Shown here one piece after another: positions 13,161 to 21,269 of a stretch of DNA of 35,935 nucleotides. The notes beneath the pieces are model-generated. The model was not told the DNA's origin. It ran no database searches and was given only the letters and a program-made list of their open reading frames with translations. The number at the start of each line of letters is the position of its first letter. Within the stretch, counting starts at the first letter, position 1. Source of the DNA: an uncultured beta proteobacterium (GTDB taxonomy: Bacteria; Pseudomonadota; Gammaproteobacteria; Burkholderiales; Burkholderiaceae_C); contig CAIPZV010000012.1 of assembly GCA_903869595.1 (NCBI GenBank), forward strand, positions 1 through 35,935, read 5' to 3'. The translations under genes were made by a program, and so were the position numbers.

Positions 13161-14471
13161 ATGCAAACTGCATCCGCCCCGCCGCTGTGGCAGCAACTCC
13201 AGGCCACGGCTAAGTTGCTGCACTTGGTACGCCAGGGGCAGTCCGGTACCGCTGCGATGGACAGCGTGCCCGCCCCCTTGCGCGCTGGCGTGCAGGCGCT
13301 GGCTTTTCACGCCTGGCGGCAGATGGGCCGCGCAGCCGCTTTGCGCGATTGCCTGGTGCAAAGGCCGCCGCCGCCGGGTGCGGACGCTATGTTGTGCCTG
13401 ACGCTGGCTTTGATCTGGGATCCGCAACAAGCGCTGTATGACGAGTTCACCCTGGTCAACCAGGCGGTAGAGGCGCTCAAGCGCGTGGCGTCCAGCCGCG
13501 CGCATGCTAATTTTGTCAACGCCTGCTTGCGACGGTTCTTACGCGAACGGGCGCAGCTGATCGCGGCTACCGACGCGGATCCGCAGGCGCTGTGGAATCA
13601 TCCGCTGTGGTGGGTGCAAAGAGTGCAGCGCGAGTACCCCGAGCATTGGCAAAGCGTGCTCCAGGCCTCCAATACACAAGCACCCATGACTTTGCGCGTG
13701 AACCTGCGCCGCGGCACGGCTGCGGACTATATGCAGCGCCTGCACGAGGCCGGCATCAAAGCCATGGCCGGGCAGGGCGCGGCCATCGTGCTGGACAAAG
13801 CCGTGCCGGTGGCGCGCCTGCCGGGCTTTGCGCAGGGTCTGGTGGCAGTGCAAGATGCGGCTGCGCAATTGGCCGTGCCATTGCTTTTGCAAGGCCTGGG
13901 CGCGCAGCCAAGGATTCTGGACGCCTGCGCCGCGCCTGGTGGCAAGACAGCCCATTTGCTGGAGCTGGCCGATGCGCAGGTACTGGCGATCGACAAAGAC
14001 GCTCATCGCTTAGAAAAAATCCATACCAATTTGCAGCGCCTGGGCCTGCACGCCCAGGTACGCCAGGGCGATGCGGCCAACCCGCAAAGCTGGTGGGATG
14101 GGGTGCTGTTTAACGGCATCTTGCTAGATGCACCGTGCACCGCTTCGGGCATCGTGCGCCGCCATCCGGATGTGCGCTGGCTGCGCCGCGAGGAAGACAT
14201 CGCCCAGCTAGCCAATTTGCAAGCGCAGATGCTCCGGTCGCTATGGCCTTTGCTGCGGCCCGGCGGTCGTATGGTGTACTGCACTTGCTCGATATTTAAG
14301 GCGGAAGGGCAAGATCAGGTGCAGGGATTTCTGCGCACCCAAGCGGACGCGCTGGCCTTGCCTGCCCCCGGCCATTTGCTGCCGGGCGGCGCGGCGCAAG
14401 GTCTGTACGACAATCTAGGCCATGACCATGATGGCTTTTTCTATGCCCTGCTGGAAAAGCGCCTTGCTTAA
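13161..14471 (+). CDS. rsmB: 16S rRNA m5C967 methyltransferase RsmB
   Basis: A 436-residue protein. The first ~150 residues form a NusB-like RNA-binding domain (YDEFTLVNQAVEALKR). The SAM-dependent methyltransferase domain follows with the SAM loop LDACAAPGGKTAHLLEL, the DAPCTASG motif (Cys at about residue 326) and the catalytic YCTCS motif (Cys at about 376). Both cysteines used by this family are present, so it should be active on C967 of 16S rRNA. ATG 13161 is chosen because it lies 7 bases after the preceding stop; the frame stays open further upstream but would overlap the LemA-like gene and adds unrelated sequence. Confidence 0.93.
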   Translation: MQTASAPPLWQQLQATAKLLHLVRQGQSGTAAMDSVPAPLRAGVQALAFHAWRQMGRAAALRDCLVQRPPPPGADAMLCLTLALIWDPQQALYDEFTLVNQAVEALKRVASSRAHANFVNACLRRFLRERAQLIAATDADPQALWNHPLWWVQRVQREYPEHWQSVLQASNTQAPMTLRVNLRRGTAADYMQRLHEAGIKAMAGQGAAIVLDKAVPVARLPGFAQGLVAVQDAAAQLAVPLLLQGLGAQPRILDACAAPGGKTAHLLELADAQVLAIDKDAHRLEKIHTNLQRLGLHAQVRQGDAANPQSWWDGVLFNGILLDAPCTASGIVRRHPDVRWLRREEDIAQLANLQAQMLRSLWPLLRPGGRMVYCTCSIFKAEGQDQVQGFLRTQADALALPAPGHLLPGGAAQGLYDNLGHDHDGFFYALLEKRLA

Positions 14472-15060
14472 GGGCTGGCCACGCTTTTTGCTGCTCGCTT
14501 GGCTGGCGCTAGCCAGCGCGATGGCCCAAGCGCAAACACAGGCCGAAGTCACCCTTTTACGTGCAGAACGCGCAGTCAATGAGGTATTTGTATCTGCCAA
14601 TGTGAACTTCGAGTTGCCCGCCGTGGTCGAGGAAGCCCTGCTCAAGGGAGTTCCCATGTTTTTTTTGCTCGAAGCCGAGCTGTACCAAGACCGCTGGTAT
14701 TGGTATGACAAGCGCATTGCCAGTGCGCAGCGCCAGTTGCGCCTGGCTTACCAACCCTTGACGCGGCGCTGGCGGGTCAACCCAACAGCCGGCGCAGGCG
14801 GGGACAACACGCAGGGCTTGTCTTTGAACCAAAGTTTTGAGACTCTGGCCGAGGCGCTTGCGGCGGTACGGCAAGTGTCCCAGTGGAAGGTGGCCGACCT
14901 GGCAGAGACCGACCTGACCGCAAAAATAAAACTGCAATTTCGCTTTCGGCTGGATTTGTCGCAATTGCCGCGCCCTTTTCAAATCGGCGCTATCGGGCAG
15001 TCCGAGTGGGATATTCAGGGCTTGGCACGCACCGCCTTGCGCGGTGAGGGTACCCGATGA
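14422..15060 (+). CDS. DUF4390 exported protein
   Basis: A protein of up to 212 residues with an N-terminal signal sequence: a basic start, a Leu/Ala core (FLLLAWLALASAMA) and a likely signal-peptidase site after AQA. The mature part is beta-rich and matches my recollection of the DUF4390 family, found beside rsmB and ntrY in Burkholderiales. The function is unknown; a periplasmic partner of the neighbouring sensor kinase is plausible but inferred. Starts at 14422, 14428, 14431 or 14443 are all possible, and all overlap the end of rsmB in another frame. The 3' end overlaps the next gene by ATGA, so translation is coupled. Confidence 0.8.
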   Translation: MTMMAFSMPCWKSALLKGWPRFLLLAWLALASAMAQAQTQAEVTLLRAERAVNEVFVSANVNFELPAVVEEALLKGVPMFFLLEAELYQDRWYWYDKRIASAQRQLRLAYQPLTRRWRVNPTAGAGGDNTQGLSLNQSFETLAEALAAVRQVSQWKVADLAETDLTAKIKLQFRFRLDLSQLPRPFQIGAIGQSEWDIQGLARTALRGEGTR

Positions 15061-17396
15061 CGCCCGCGGACCCTGCCTTGGCGCAGCTGTCTGGCGCGGC
15101 GCTGCATCAAACTACCCCGCTGCTGCGGCGCGTGACGGCTTTGGTCGCCATCGCCATGGTTTTGATTGGTTTACTCCTGCTCTACCTGCTGGCCAAGGCG
15201 ACCAATAGTGGCGAGATGTATGAGCAAAATTACACCCAGTTGTTCACCATCAATCTGGTGGTGGCAGGGGCGCTAGGTGTGCTGATTGCCTGGGCTGCAT
15301 GGCGTATGTACCAGCGGGTGCGCCAAGGGCGATTCGGTAGCCGCTTGCTACTGAAAATTGCCACGATTTTTGCGCTGGTGGGTGTGGCCCCCGGTTTGCT
15401 TATTTACGTTGTGTCTTACCAGTTTGTATCCCGCTCCATAGAAACCTGGTTTGACGTCAAGGTCGAGGGCGCTTTAGATGCAGGCTTGGCTTTGGGCCGA
15501 GTGACTTTGGATACCTTAAGCAACGATTTGGCAGCCAAGGCGCGCGTGGCGGCGGAGCAATTGTCCGAGAACCAGCAAATCGTCCCGGAGAGTGCTTTGG
15601 TACGCTTGATGGAGCAAGTAGGCGCCAGTGATGCCTCGGTGTGGAGTACTAGCGGAAAATTGATTTCCAGTGCGGGCTCCATCGGCATACAGCTCAGCCC
15701 GGATAAGCCCACAAGCACCCAATTGCGCGCCGCCAAAGCCGAGCGCTCTTATGCCTGGATGGATGGCTTGGAGGATGCGGCCATGGGCAAGGCCGTCAAG
15801 CCCAGCATCAAGGCACTGGTGCCAATTCCCAATGCCAGCTTAGGGCTGTCCAGCGAGCAGCGGTTTTTGCTGGTGCAAAGAGTATTGCCCGCTAACTTCG
15901 TTGCCAATGCTTTGGCGGTGGATAACGCCAACCGGGAATACCAGGAGCGTGCGCTGGGGCGCTCTGGGCTCAAGCGCATGTACATCGGCACCTTGACGCT
16001 CAGTCTGTTTTTAGCCGTGTTCGGGGCAATTTTGCTGGCTATTGTTTTGGGCAATCAAATTGCCCGGCCCTTGCTGGTGCTCACCGAAGGTGTCAGCCAA
16101 GTGGCTGCGGGCGATTTAACACCGAAGTTAGCCTTGCAAAGCAAAGACGAGTTGGGCGGGTTGACGCGGGCTTTTGCGTCCATGACGCAGCAATTGGCCG
16201 ACGCCCGGCAGACCGTTCAAACCAGTATCGTCCAACTGGATTCCGCTCGCGGGCGTTTGCAAACCATTTTGGATAACCTGACTTCCGGCGTTCTGGTGCT
16301 CAATGCGGCGGGTAAGGTGTTGTCGGTGAACCCAGGAGCCGCGCGCATCTTGCAACTCGATGCAGCCCAATTATTGGGTTCGCGGATGTCTGATTTGCCC
16401 GGCCTGGAAGCTTTGGGTCAAGGCATTGCGCAGCAGTTCGACGATTTTTTGCAAACCCCTGGCGACGCACGTAACGACCATTGGCAGCAATCGTTTGAGT
16501 TAGGGGAAAGTGTGGCGTCACTTGGATCCGCGTCGGACCGTTCTGTCACGCTGGTGGCCCGGGGTGCCATCCTGCCCGATGCCAGTCGCTTGGTGGTTTT
16601 TGACGACATTTCTGAAATCGTTTCGGCCCAACGTGCGCGCGCTTGGGGTGAAGTGGCGCGCCGCTTGGCCCATGAAATCAAAAACCCCTTAACGCCAATC
16701 CAACTCTCCGCCGAACGCTTGGAGCGCAGGTTGACCGGTAAGCTGGAGGCGAGCGAGCAGCAAGTGCTGGCCAAGTCAGTCAAGACGATTGTCGAACAGG
16801 TGGATGCGATGAAGCGCCTGGTGAATGATTTCCGAGATTACGCGCGATTGCCAGCCGCGCAGTTAGAGGCGGTAGACCTCAACGAGTTGGTCGACGGTAT
16901 TTTGCATCTGTACGAGTCCTCGCCTATTCCTATCCGGCTGGAGCTAGAGGCAGCTATCCCGCCAGTCCTGGGCGATCCGCAGCAATTACGGCAGGTGTTG
17001 CATAACCTATTGCAAAACGGATTGGATGCGACCACGCTGCATTTGGAAGAAGCCATACCTAGCCCGGACGGCACCACGCCGCAAGCCACGGAACTGGTGG
17101 TGCGTACCCAATTCATGCCTAGCTCAGGACGGGTACGGCTGATAGTCTTAGATCAGGGCGGCGGCTTCCCCGAACACATTTTGAAGCGCGCCTTCGAGCC
17201 CTATGTCACCACCAAGCGCAGTGGCACTGGGCTGGGCTTGGCCGTGGTGAAAAAAATCGCCGATGACCACGGAGGCCGCATCGAGATTAGCAACCGGATG
17301 AACGGTGCTTTGGTGCTGGGCGCCCAAGTCTCGTTATCATTGGCTTGCGTGGCAAACGTCAAACATTTGGAAAATACTATTTCGGACGCAGCATAA
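15057..17396 (+). CDS. ntrY: NtrY-like membrane sensor histidine kinase
   Basis: A 779-residue kinase. Three helices lie at about residues 25-46, 63-83 and 98-121, then an extracytoplasmic sensing region to about 305 and a fourth helix (308-331). A HAMP linker, a PAS domain (about 395-500), the dimerisation domain with phospho-acceptor His539 (RRLAHEIKNPLTPIQLSAER) and the ATPase domain follow (N box LHNLLQNGLDATT, G1 DQGGGFPEH, G2 SGTGLGLAVVKKIADDHGG). This layout is that of NtrY. It is coupled to the DUF4390 gene by ATGA and sits 2 bases before the response regulator gene, its evident partner. The NtrY name reflects architecture; the signal sensed is unknown. Confidence 0.87.
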   Translation: MTPADPALAQLSGAALHQTTPLLRRVTALVAIAMVLIGLLLLYLLAKATNSGEMYEQNYTQLFTINLVVAGALGVLIAWAAWRMYQRVRQGRFGSRLLLKIATIFALVGVAPGLLIYVVSYQFVSRSIETWFDVKVEGALDAGLALGRVTLDTLSNDLAAKARVAAEQLSENQQIVPESALVRLMEQVGASDASVWSTSGKLISSAGSIGIQLSPDKPTSTQLRAAKAERSYAWMDGLEDAAMGKAVKPSIKALVPIPNASLGLSSEQRFLLVQRVLPANFVANALAVDNANREYQERALGRSGLKRMYIGTLTLSLFLAVFGAILLAIVLGNQIARPLLVLTEGVSQVAAGDLTPKLALQSKDELGGLTRAFASMTQQLADARQTVQTSIVQLDSARGRLQTILDNLTSGVLVLNAAGKVLSVNPGAARILQLDAAQLLGSRMSDLPGLEALGQGIAQQFDDFLQTPGDARNDHWQQSFELGESVASLGSASDRSVTLVARGAILPDASRLVVFDDISEIVSAQRARAWGEVARRLAHEIKNPLTPIQLSAERLERRLTGKLEASEQQVLAKSVKTIVEQVDAMKRLVNDFRDYARLPAAQLEAVDLNELVDGILHLYESSPIPIRLELEAAIPPVLGDPQQLRQVLHNLLQNGLDATTLHLEEAIPSPDGTTPQATELVVRTQFMPSSGRVRLIVLDQGGGFPEHILKRAFEPYVTTKRSGTGLGLAVVKKIADDHGGRIEISNRMNGALVLGAQVSLSLACVANVKHLENTISDAA

Positions 17397-17398
17397 GC

Positions 17399-18064
17399 AT
17401 GGCAAACATTTTGGTCGTCGATGATGAACACGGTATCCGGGATCTGCTTTCTGAGATTCTCAATGACGAGGGGCATGCGGTGGAGCTTGCGGAAAATGCG
17501 GCACAGGCTAGGGCGGCCCGCTTACGGGAACGCCCTGATCTGGTTTTGCTGGACATCTGGATGCCCGACACCGATGGCGTGACTTTGCTCAAAGAATGGG
17601 CCAGCACCGGCTTGCTGACCATGCCGGTAATCATGATGAGCGGACACGCAACGATTGAAACTGCGGTCGAGGCCACCAAGATAGGCGCTATGGCGTTTCT
17701 GGAAAAGCCGGTGACATTGCAGAAATTGCTCAAAGCAGTGGAGCAGGGCCTGACCAAGAGCTTGGCGCAGCAGCGCGATCCCCGTCTGCTGCGTGCTATG
17801 CAGGCCTCGCCAATGGGCGACGCAGTCGACGACGCTGCGGACGACAGCCAAACACCGGAGGCCAGCCAGGCCTTTGACCTGGACCGCCCCTTGCGGGAAG
17901 CCAAGGACGATTTTGAGCGCTCTTACTTCCAGTTCCATCTGGCTAAAGAGATGGGGTCTATGACCCGGGTTGCCGACAAAACCGGGCTGGAGCGCACCCA
18001 CCTTTACCGCAAGTTAAAGCAGCTGGGCGTAGATGTATCGCGCGGCAAGCGCAACGCCGGTTAA
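17399..18064 (+). CDS. NtrX-like response regulator without AAA+ domain
   Basis: A 221-residue regulator. Residues 1-120 form a receiver domain with acidic pocket Asp8/Asp9, phospho-acceptor Asp52 (LLDIWMPDTDG) and Lys103 (FLEKP). An Asp/Gln-rich linker leads to a Fis-type helix-turn-helix (MTRVADKTGLERTHLYRKLKQLGV). Classical NtrX is about 450 residues, with a sigma-54-activating AAA+ ATPase in between; that domain is absent here without any frame break. The layout resembles RegA/PrrA/ActR regulators, which act with sigma-70. ATG 17399 is chosen over an upstream in-frame start because it begins MANILVVDDE. The gene is convergent with hemE, 20 bases away. Confidence 0.88.
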   Translation: MANILVVDDEHGIRDLLSEILNDEGHAVELAENAAQARAARLRERPDLVLLDIWMPDTDGVTLLKEWASTGLLTMPVIMMSGHATIETAVEATKIGAMAFLEKPVTLQKLLKAVEQGLTKSLAQQRDPRLLRAMQASPMGDAVDDAADDSQTPEASQAFDLDRPLREAKDDFERSYFQFHLAKEMGSMTRVADKTGLERTHLYRKLKQLGVDVSRGKRNAG

Positions 18065-18084
18065 GTCCTAAGGCTGGGTCGAAT

Positions 18085-19248
18085 TTAGGCGCGAAGGGTG
18101 CGCGAATGCGCATGCACCGTCTCTACCAAAGCGGCCACGTGTTCCGGCGGCGTAAATTGGTTAATGCCGTGGCCTAGGTTGAAAATCAGGCTGGGCGCCA
18201 GTCCAGGCCCTTGGTGTGCAGTACCAAAACTGTCCAGCACACGCCGCACTTCCTCGGCAATACTTTGGGGCGGTGCAAACAGCACCAGCGGGTCGATATT
18301 GCCTTGCAGCGCCTTGCCCTGCCCACCGACAGCGCCGCCCACCAGGCTGCGCGCGGTGCCCAGATTCATAGTCCAATCCAAGCCAAGCACTTCGCAATCC
18401 AGCGCGCCCATTTCCTTGATCCATAGCCCGCCGCCCTTGGTAAACACGATGCGCGGAATAACCTGTCCTTGCGGCCCCAGGCGCTGCAACTGGCTAAGCA
18501 CGCGTGCGGTATAGGCTAGGCTGAACTTTTGAAAGGCGCCGTCGGCTAACACGCCGCCCCAGCTATCGAAAATCATCACCGCCTGGGCGCCCGCCTGAAT
18601 CTGGGCATTGAGGTAGGCGGCGACCGCGTCGGCATTGATGGCCAAAATCCGGTGCATCAGGTCTGGCCTGGCGTACATCATGGTTTTTACCAGCCGGTAA
18701 TCATCCGAGCCTGCACCTTCGACCATGTAGCAGGCCAAAGTCCAGGGGCTGCCGGAAAATCCGATCAGCGGAACGCGGGATTTGCCGTTTGGAAGCGTCA
18801 AGGCTTTGCGGATGCTGCTTACCGCGTCAAACACATAGCGCAGCTTTTCCATATCCGGCACCTCAAGGCGGTCCACTGCGGCCTCATCGGAGACGCGGTG
18901 GGCAAACCGGGGGCCCTCACCCTGGGCAAAAGTCAAGCCTAAGCCCATAGCGTCCGGAACGGTCAGGATGTCACTAAAGAGAATCGCCGCATCCAGCGGA
19001 TAGCGGTCCAGCGGTTGCAGCGTGACCTCGGTGGCGTAGTCCGGGTTGGTGGCCAAACCCATAAAACTTCCCGCTTTTTCCCGGGTGGCCCGGTATTCAG
19101 GCAGGTAGCGCCCGGCCTGCCGCATAAGCCACAAAGGCGTGTAGGGCGTACTCAAACGCAGGGATGCACGCAAAAAATATGGATTTTCCAAGGCTCCAAA
19201 GGTGGATTCAAGCGAGGAATCTGAAAACGGAAAAGCGGGATTGTTCAT
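18085..19248 (-). CDS. hemE: Uroporphyrinogen decarboxylase
   Basis: A 387-residue HemE, which removes four carboxyl groups from uroporphyrinogen III to give coproporphyrinogen III in haem synthesis. The active-site signature [20 protein letters not shown] and the downstream [18 protein letters not shown] with the catalytic aspartate are intact. [22 protein letters not shown] and FNLGHGI are also conserved. It is about 30 residues longer than the 354-residue E. coli enzyme at the N-terminus. ATG 19248 (MNNPAFPF) is preferred; the frame stays open upstream to 19419 but the extra residues do not look like HemE. It is convergent with the two-component operon, and its promoter should lie in 19249-19500. 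Confidence 0.95.
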   Translation of the reverse strand: MNNPAFPFSDSSLESTFGALENPYFLRASLRLSTPYTPLWLMRQAGRYLPEYRATREKAGSFMGLATNPDYATEVTLQPLDRYPLDAAILFSDILTVPDAMGLGLTFAQGEGPRFAHRVSDEAAVDRLEVPDMEKLRYVFDAVSSIRKALTLPNGKSRVPLIGFSGSPWTLACYMVEGAGSDDYRLVKTMMYARPDLMHRILAINADAVAAYLNAQIQAGAQAVMIFDSWGGVLADGAFQKFSLAYTARVLSQLQRLGPQGQVIPRIVFTKGGGLWIKEMGALDCEVLGLDWTMNLGTARSLVGGAVGGQGKALQGNIDPLVLFAPPQSIAEEVRRVLDSFGTAHQGPGLAPSLIFNLGHGINQFTPPEHVAALVETVHAHSRTLRA

Positions 19249-19504
19249 AGCTGGGTATCGCTGAAATGAGGGATTTTGTACCATTTTGCAGGCAAGGAAT
19301 ATTTCGGCTGTTGGCAAGCGGCCCATCAGGCCGGTGCCAAACAGAAAAAGACGAGAAATTGCCTCGGACTGAAAGATTACCCACGCGGTGCATCCCGCAG
19401 GTCTCTTGGTGGCAGCCAAACGCTGCGGTCAATCTCCAATATCCCCATCGGCTGACTCACCATATCGAGTCGGACGGCTACATAGTGGTAGCCAATTTAT
19501 TAAT

Positions 19505-19551
19505 TTTATTGTTTTAAAAAACGATTGCAATAAATTTTATGATGGTATCAT
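19505..19551 (+). promoter_or_regulatory. AT-rich inverted repeat and candidate promoter
   Basis: TTTATTG (19505-19511) and CAATAAA (19528-19534) form a 7-bp inverted repeat with a 16-base A/T-rich centre. Overlapping it are TTGCAA (19525-19530) and TATCAT (19546-19551), which resemble -35 and -10 boxes, though their 15-base spacing is short. The position suits a promoter for the pil-chp operon with a leader of about 390 bases, or a regulator-binding site. This is a weak, by-eye call. Confidence 0.25.
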
Positions 19552-19599
19552 CGTTAATCAAAAAAGGTAACGACTGACATCCGCAGCGCGAGGCGTTTC

Positions 19600-19890
19600 A
19601 TGAACAACACCGGTGCTTGGCAACATGAGTCCACTTGTCATTTGACTTGGATTTCAAATTGGCTCAACGCGTGTGGCCTACGTATGCGTCGCGAGAGGCG
19701 ATCGGCTGCGCATGTACAAAAGTTCACCCAATGGGAGCCTGTTCGTCTTAGGCGAATTCCATCAGCCAAGAAGTTTCATTTGCGTTATTACATGCCCGAT
19801 GCAGCGCCAGAGCTGTTTTGGCTACGCTCGAACTGCAATTTTGCGATGCTCAAATCTCTAAATTTTCAATTTAAATCATCAATAAAGTAG
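19600..19890 (+). CDS. Unrecognised small ORF upstream of pilG
   Basis: An open frame of 96 codons with ATG 19600, preceded by GAGG about 7 bases upstream, and ending at TAG 53 bases before pilG. The product would be basic and rich in Trp and Arg, with no signal peptide, membrane helix or motif I know. An overlapping frame (19673-19861, GTG start) is equally open. Neither resembles the rubredoxin sometimes found ahead of pilG. It may be non-coding leader sequence or a decayed gene; I give it mainly because it fills a large gap. Confidence 0.2.
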   Translation: MNNTGAWQHESTCHLTWISNWLNACGLRMRRERRSAAHVQKFTQWEPVRLRRIPSAKKFHLRYYMPDAAPELFWLRSNCNFAMLKSLNFQFKSSIK

Positions 19891-19943
19891 TCTAAATATG
19901 AATGTCTGGAATATGAAGTATTTGAAAGTGCGAAGGATCACAC

Positions 19944-20342
19944 ATGAATGCGACTGAGTTTCAAGGAAAAGTATTGCTTATCGACGACAGTAACACGATA
20001 CGGAAAAGTGCGGCAGTATTTCTTCAACAGGGCGGCCACGAGGTCATGCTAGCTGAAGACGGGTTTGATGCCTTGGCGCATCTCAATGATCATTTGCCAG
20101 ACCTAATTTTTTGCGATATTTACATGCCCCGCCTAGATGGCTACCAAACTTGCGCCATCATTAAAAGCAACCCTCGTTTTTCCTCCATACCCGTGATCAT
20201 GCTCTCCTCGCGTGACGGAATTTTCGATAAAGCGAAAGGACACGTAGTCGGTGCGGAACATTACCTTACGAAACCATTTACCAAGCAGCAACTACTCGAA
20301 GTTGTTCGTGCTTTTGGACCGGCCAAAAAAGAAAGCAAATAA
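19944..20342 (+). CDS. pilG: Twitching motility response regulator PilG
   Basis: A 132-residue single-domain CheY-like receiver. The acidic pair Asp14/Asp15 (VLLIDDSNTIRKSA), phospho-acceptor Asp58 (DLIFCDIYMPRLDGYQT) and Lys110 (HYLTKPFTKQQ) are all present. The DDSNTIRKSA start is typical of PilG in the type IV pilus chemosensory pathway, where phosphorylated PilG promotes pilus extension and, in Pseudomonas, cAMP signalling. AAGGA lies 7-8 bases before the ATG. It is the first gene of the operon, and its stop overlaps the start of the next gene (TAATG). Confidence 0.92.
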   Translation: MNATEFQGKVLLIDDSNTIRKSAAVFLQQGGHEVMLAEDGFDALAHLNDHLPDLIFCDIYMPRLDGYQTCAIIKSNPRFSSIPVIMLSSRDGIFDKAKGHVVGAEHYLTKPFTKQQLLEVVRAFGPAKKESK

Positions 20343-20713
20343 TGCAAGTAGAAACAATATTGCTAATCGAAGATTCGAAAACCGAAACCTTGGTAATCAC
20401 AAAAATGCTGGAAGACGCAGGCTTTGCCGTGAAGAATGCTAGCAATGCAGATCAGGCCATGGAGCGACTGTATAAGGATAAGCCGGATCTTATCCTTATG
20501 GATGTCGTGATGCCCGGACAAAGTGGCTTCCAATTTACACGAACACTCGCACGACACCCCGACTTTGCGTCAATACCTATCATCTTATGCAGCAGCAAAA
20601 ATCTCCAAACGGACAAAGTTTGGGGCCTACGTCAAGGTGCCAGAGATTATGTAACGAAACCAGTGAATGCCAGTGTATTGCTCGCTGCGATTCGCCGGAT
20701 TGGAGGACTTTAA
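20342..20713 (+). CDS. pilH: Twitching motility response regulator PilH
   Basis: A 123-residue CheY-like receiver with acidic residues Glu10/Asp11 (LLIEDSKTETLV), phospho-acceptor Asp54 (LILMDVVMPGQSGFQ) and Lys106 (RDYVTKPVNA). The IEDSKTE start and MPGQSGFQFTR are typical of PilH, the second output regulator of the pathway, usually seen as opposing PilG or draining phosphate from ChpA. It starts in the TAATG overlap with pilG and its stop directly abuts the pilI start, so the three genes are translated as a block. Local base composition is strikingly AT-rich for this chromosome. Confidence 0.92.
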   Translation: MQVETILLIEDSKTETLVITKMLEDAGFAVKNASNADQAMERLYKDKPDLILMDVVMPGQSGFQFTRTLARHPDFASIPIILCSSKNLQTDKVWGLRQGARDYVTKPVNASVLLAAIRRIGGL

Positions 20714-21259
20714 ATGTCCGTGACACAAGAGAATCTACAGAGCTTTCAGACCCGAATCGCCGAACGTCTTCGTTTAGCGGGAGAGCAAGACCTTTCCGTG
20801 AGCTGGTTAGCCCTAAAAATTAACGGCTTGAATTGCTTATTTCCACTCGCACAGGCAAATGAAATAATGGCAGCCACAAGGATCATCCGTGTACCCTATG
20901 TCAAATCCTGGTTCGTGGGTGCAGTCAGTGCGCGCGGACGGATATTTGGTGTTGCGGACCTGGCCGACTATTTGGCGCAGGAGGAGGGGCAAAAAACGAC
21001 CCCGACGGAAAGGCCCATTTCCCTGGTTGAATGTACTTTGATTGGGCTCAATGCGGAACTAAATCTAAATTGTGTTCTGCTGGTGAATAAAGTCTTGGGT
21101 TTGCGGACGTCGCAGAGTTTTGCGCATCATGAGCCAGCTGCCTCGGGAGCTCCGGCCTGCTTTGGACTTCTGTACCGCGATGTTGCGGGCATCGCATGGC
21201 AAGAAATAGATTTGCAAAATCTTTCCTTAAGCCCGAACTTTCTGTCTATCAGTGCATAA
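20714..21259 (+). CDS. pilI: CheW-like coupling protein PilI
   Basis: A 181-residue protein made of one CheW domain. Recognisable parts are [26 protein letters not shown], the loop [29 protein letters not shown], and a later [10 protein letters not shown] strand. It should couple the receptor PilJ to the ChpA kinase under the membrane. The ATG follows the pilH stop with no gap. Its order in the operon (G-H-I-J) supports the assignment, since sequence alone would only say CheW-like. Confidence 0.9.
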   Translation: MSVTQENLQSFQTRIAERLRLAGEQDLSVSWLALKINGLNCLFPLAQANEIMAATRIIRVPYVKSWFVGAVSARGRIFGVADLADYLAQEEGQKTTPTERPISLVECTLIGLNAELNLNCVLLVNKVLGLRTSQSFAHHEPAASGAPACFGLLYRDVAGIAWQEIDLQNLSLSPNFLSISA

Positions 21260-21269
21260 GGGGAAAATG

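Larger units (their letters stand above)
19249..19943. other. Long intergenic region between hemE and pilG
   Basis: Almost 700 bases lie between the divergent hemE and pilG. The hemE-proximal half has ordinary composition, should hold the hemE promoter, and contains no gene I recognise. Around 19491-19570 the sequence becomes very AT-rich, after which it stays more AT-rich into the pil operon. Only short, unrecognised open frames are present. No tRNA, riboswitch or IS remnant was recognised on either strand. Confidence 0.6.

Noticed and set aside
19249..19419. N-terminal extension of hemE up to 19419
   Set aside because: The extra 57 residues show no similarity to HemE, which begins properly from 19248.
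19280..19450. Possible riboswitch or small RNA upstream of hemE
   Set aside because: GC-rich segments on the minus strand can pair, but I found no cobalamin, TPP, glycine or 6S RNA signature.
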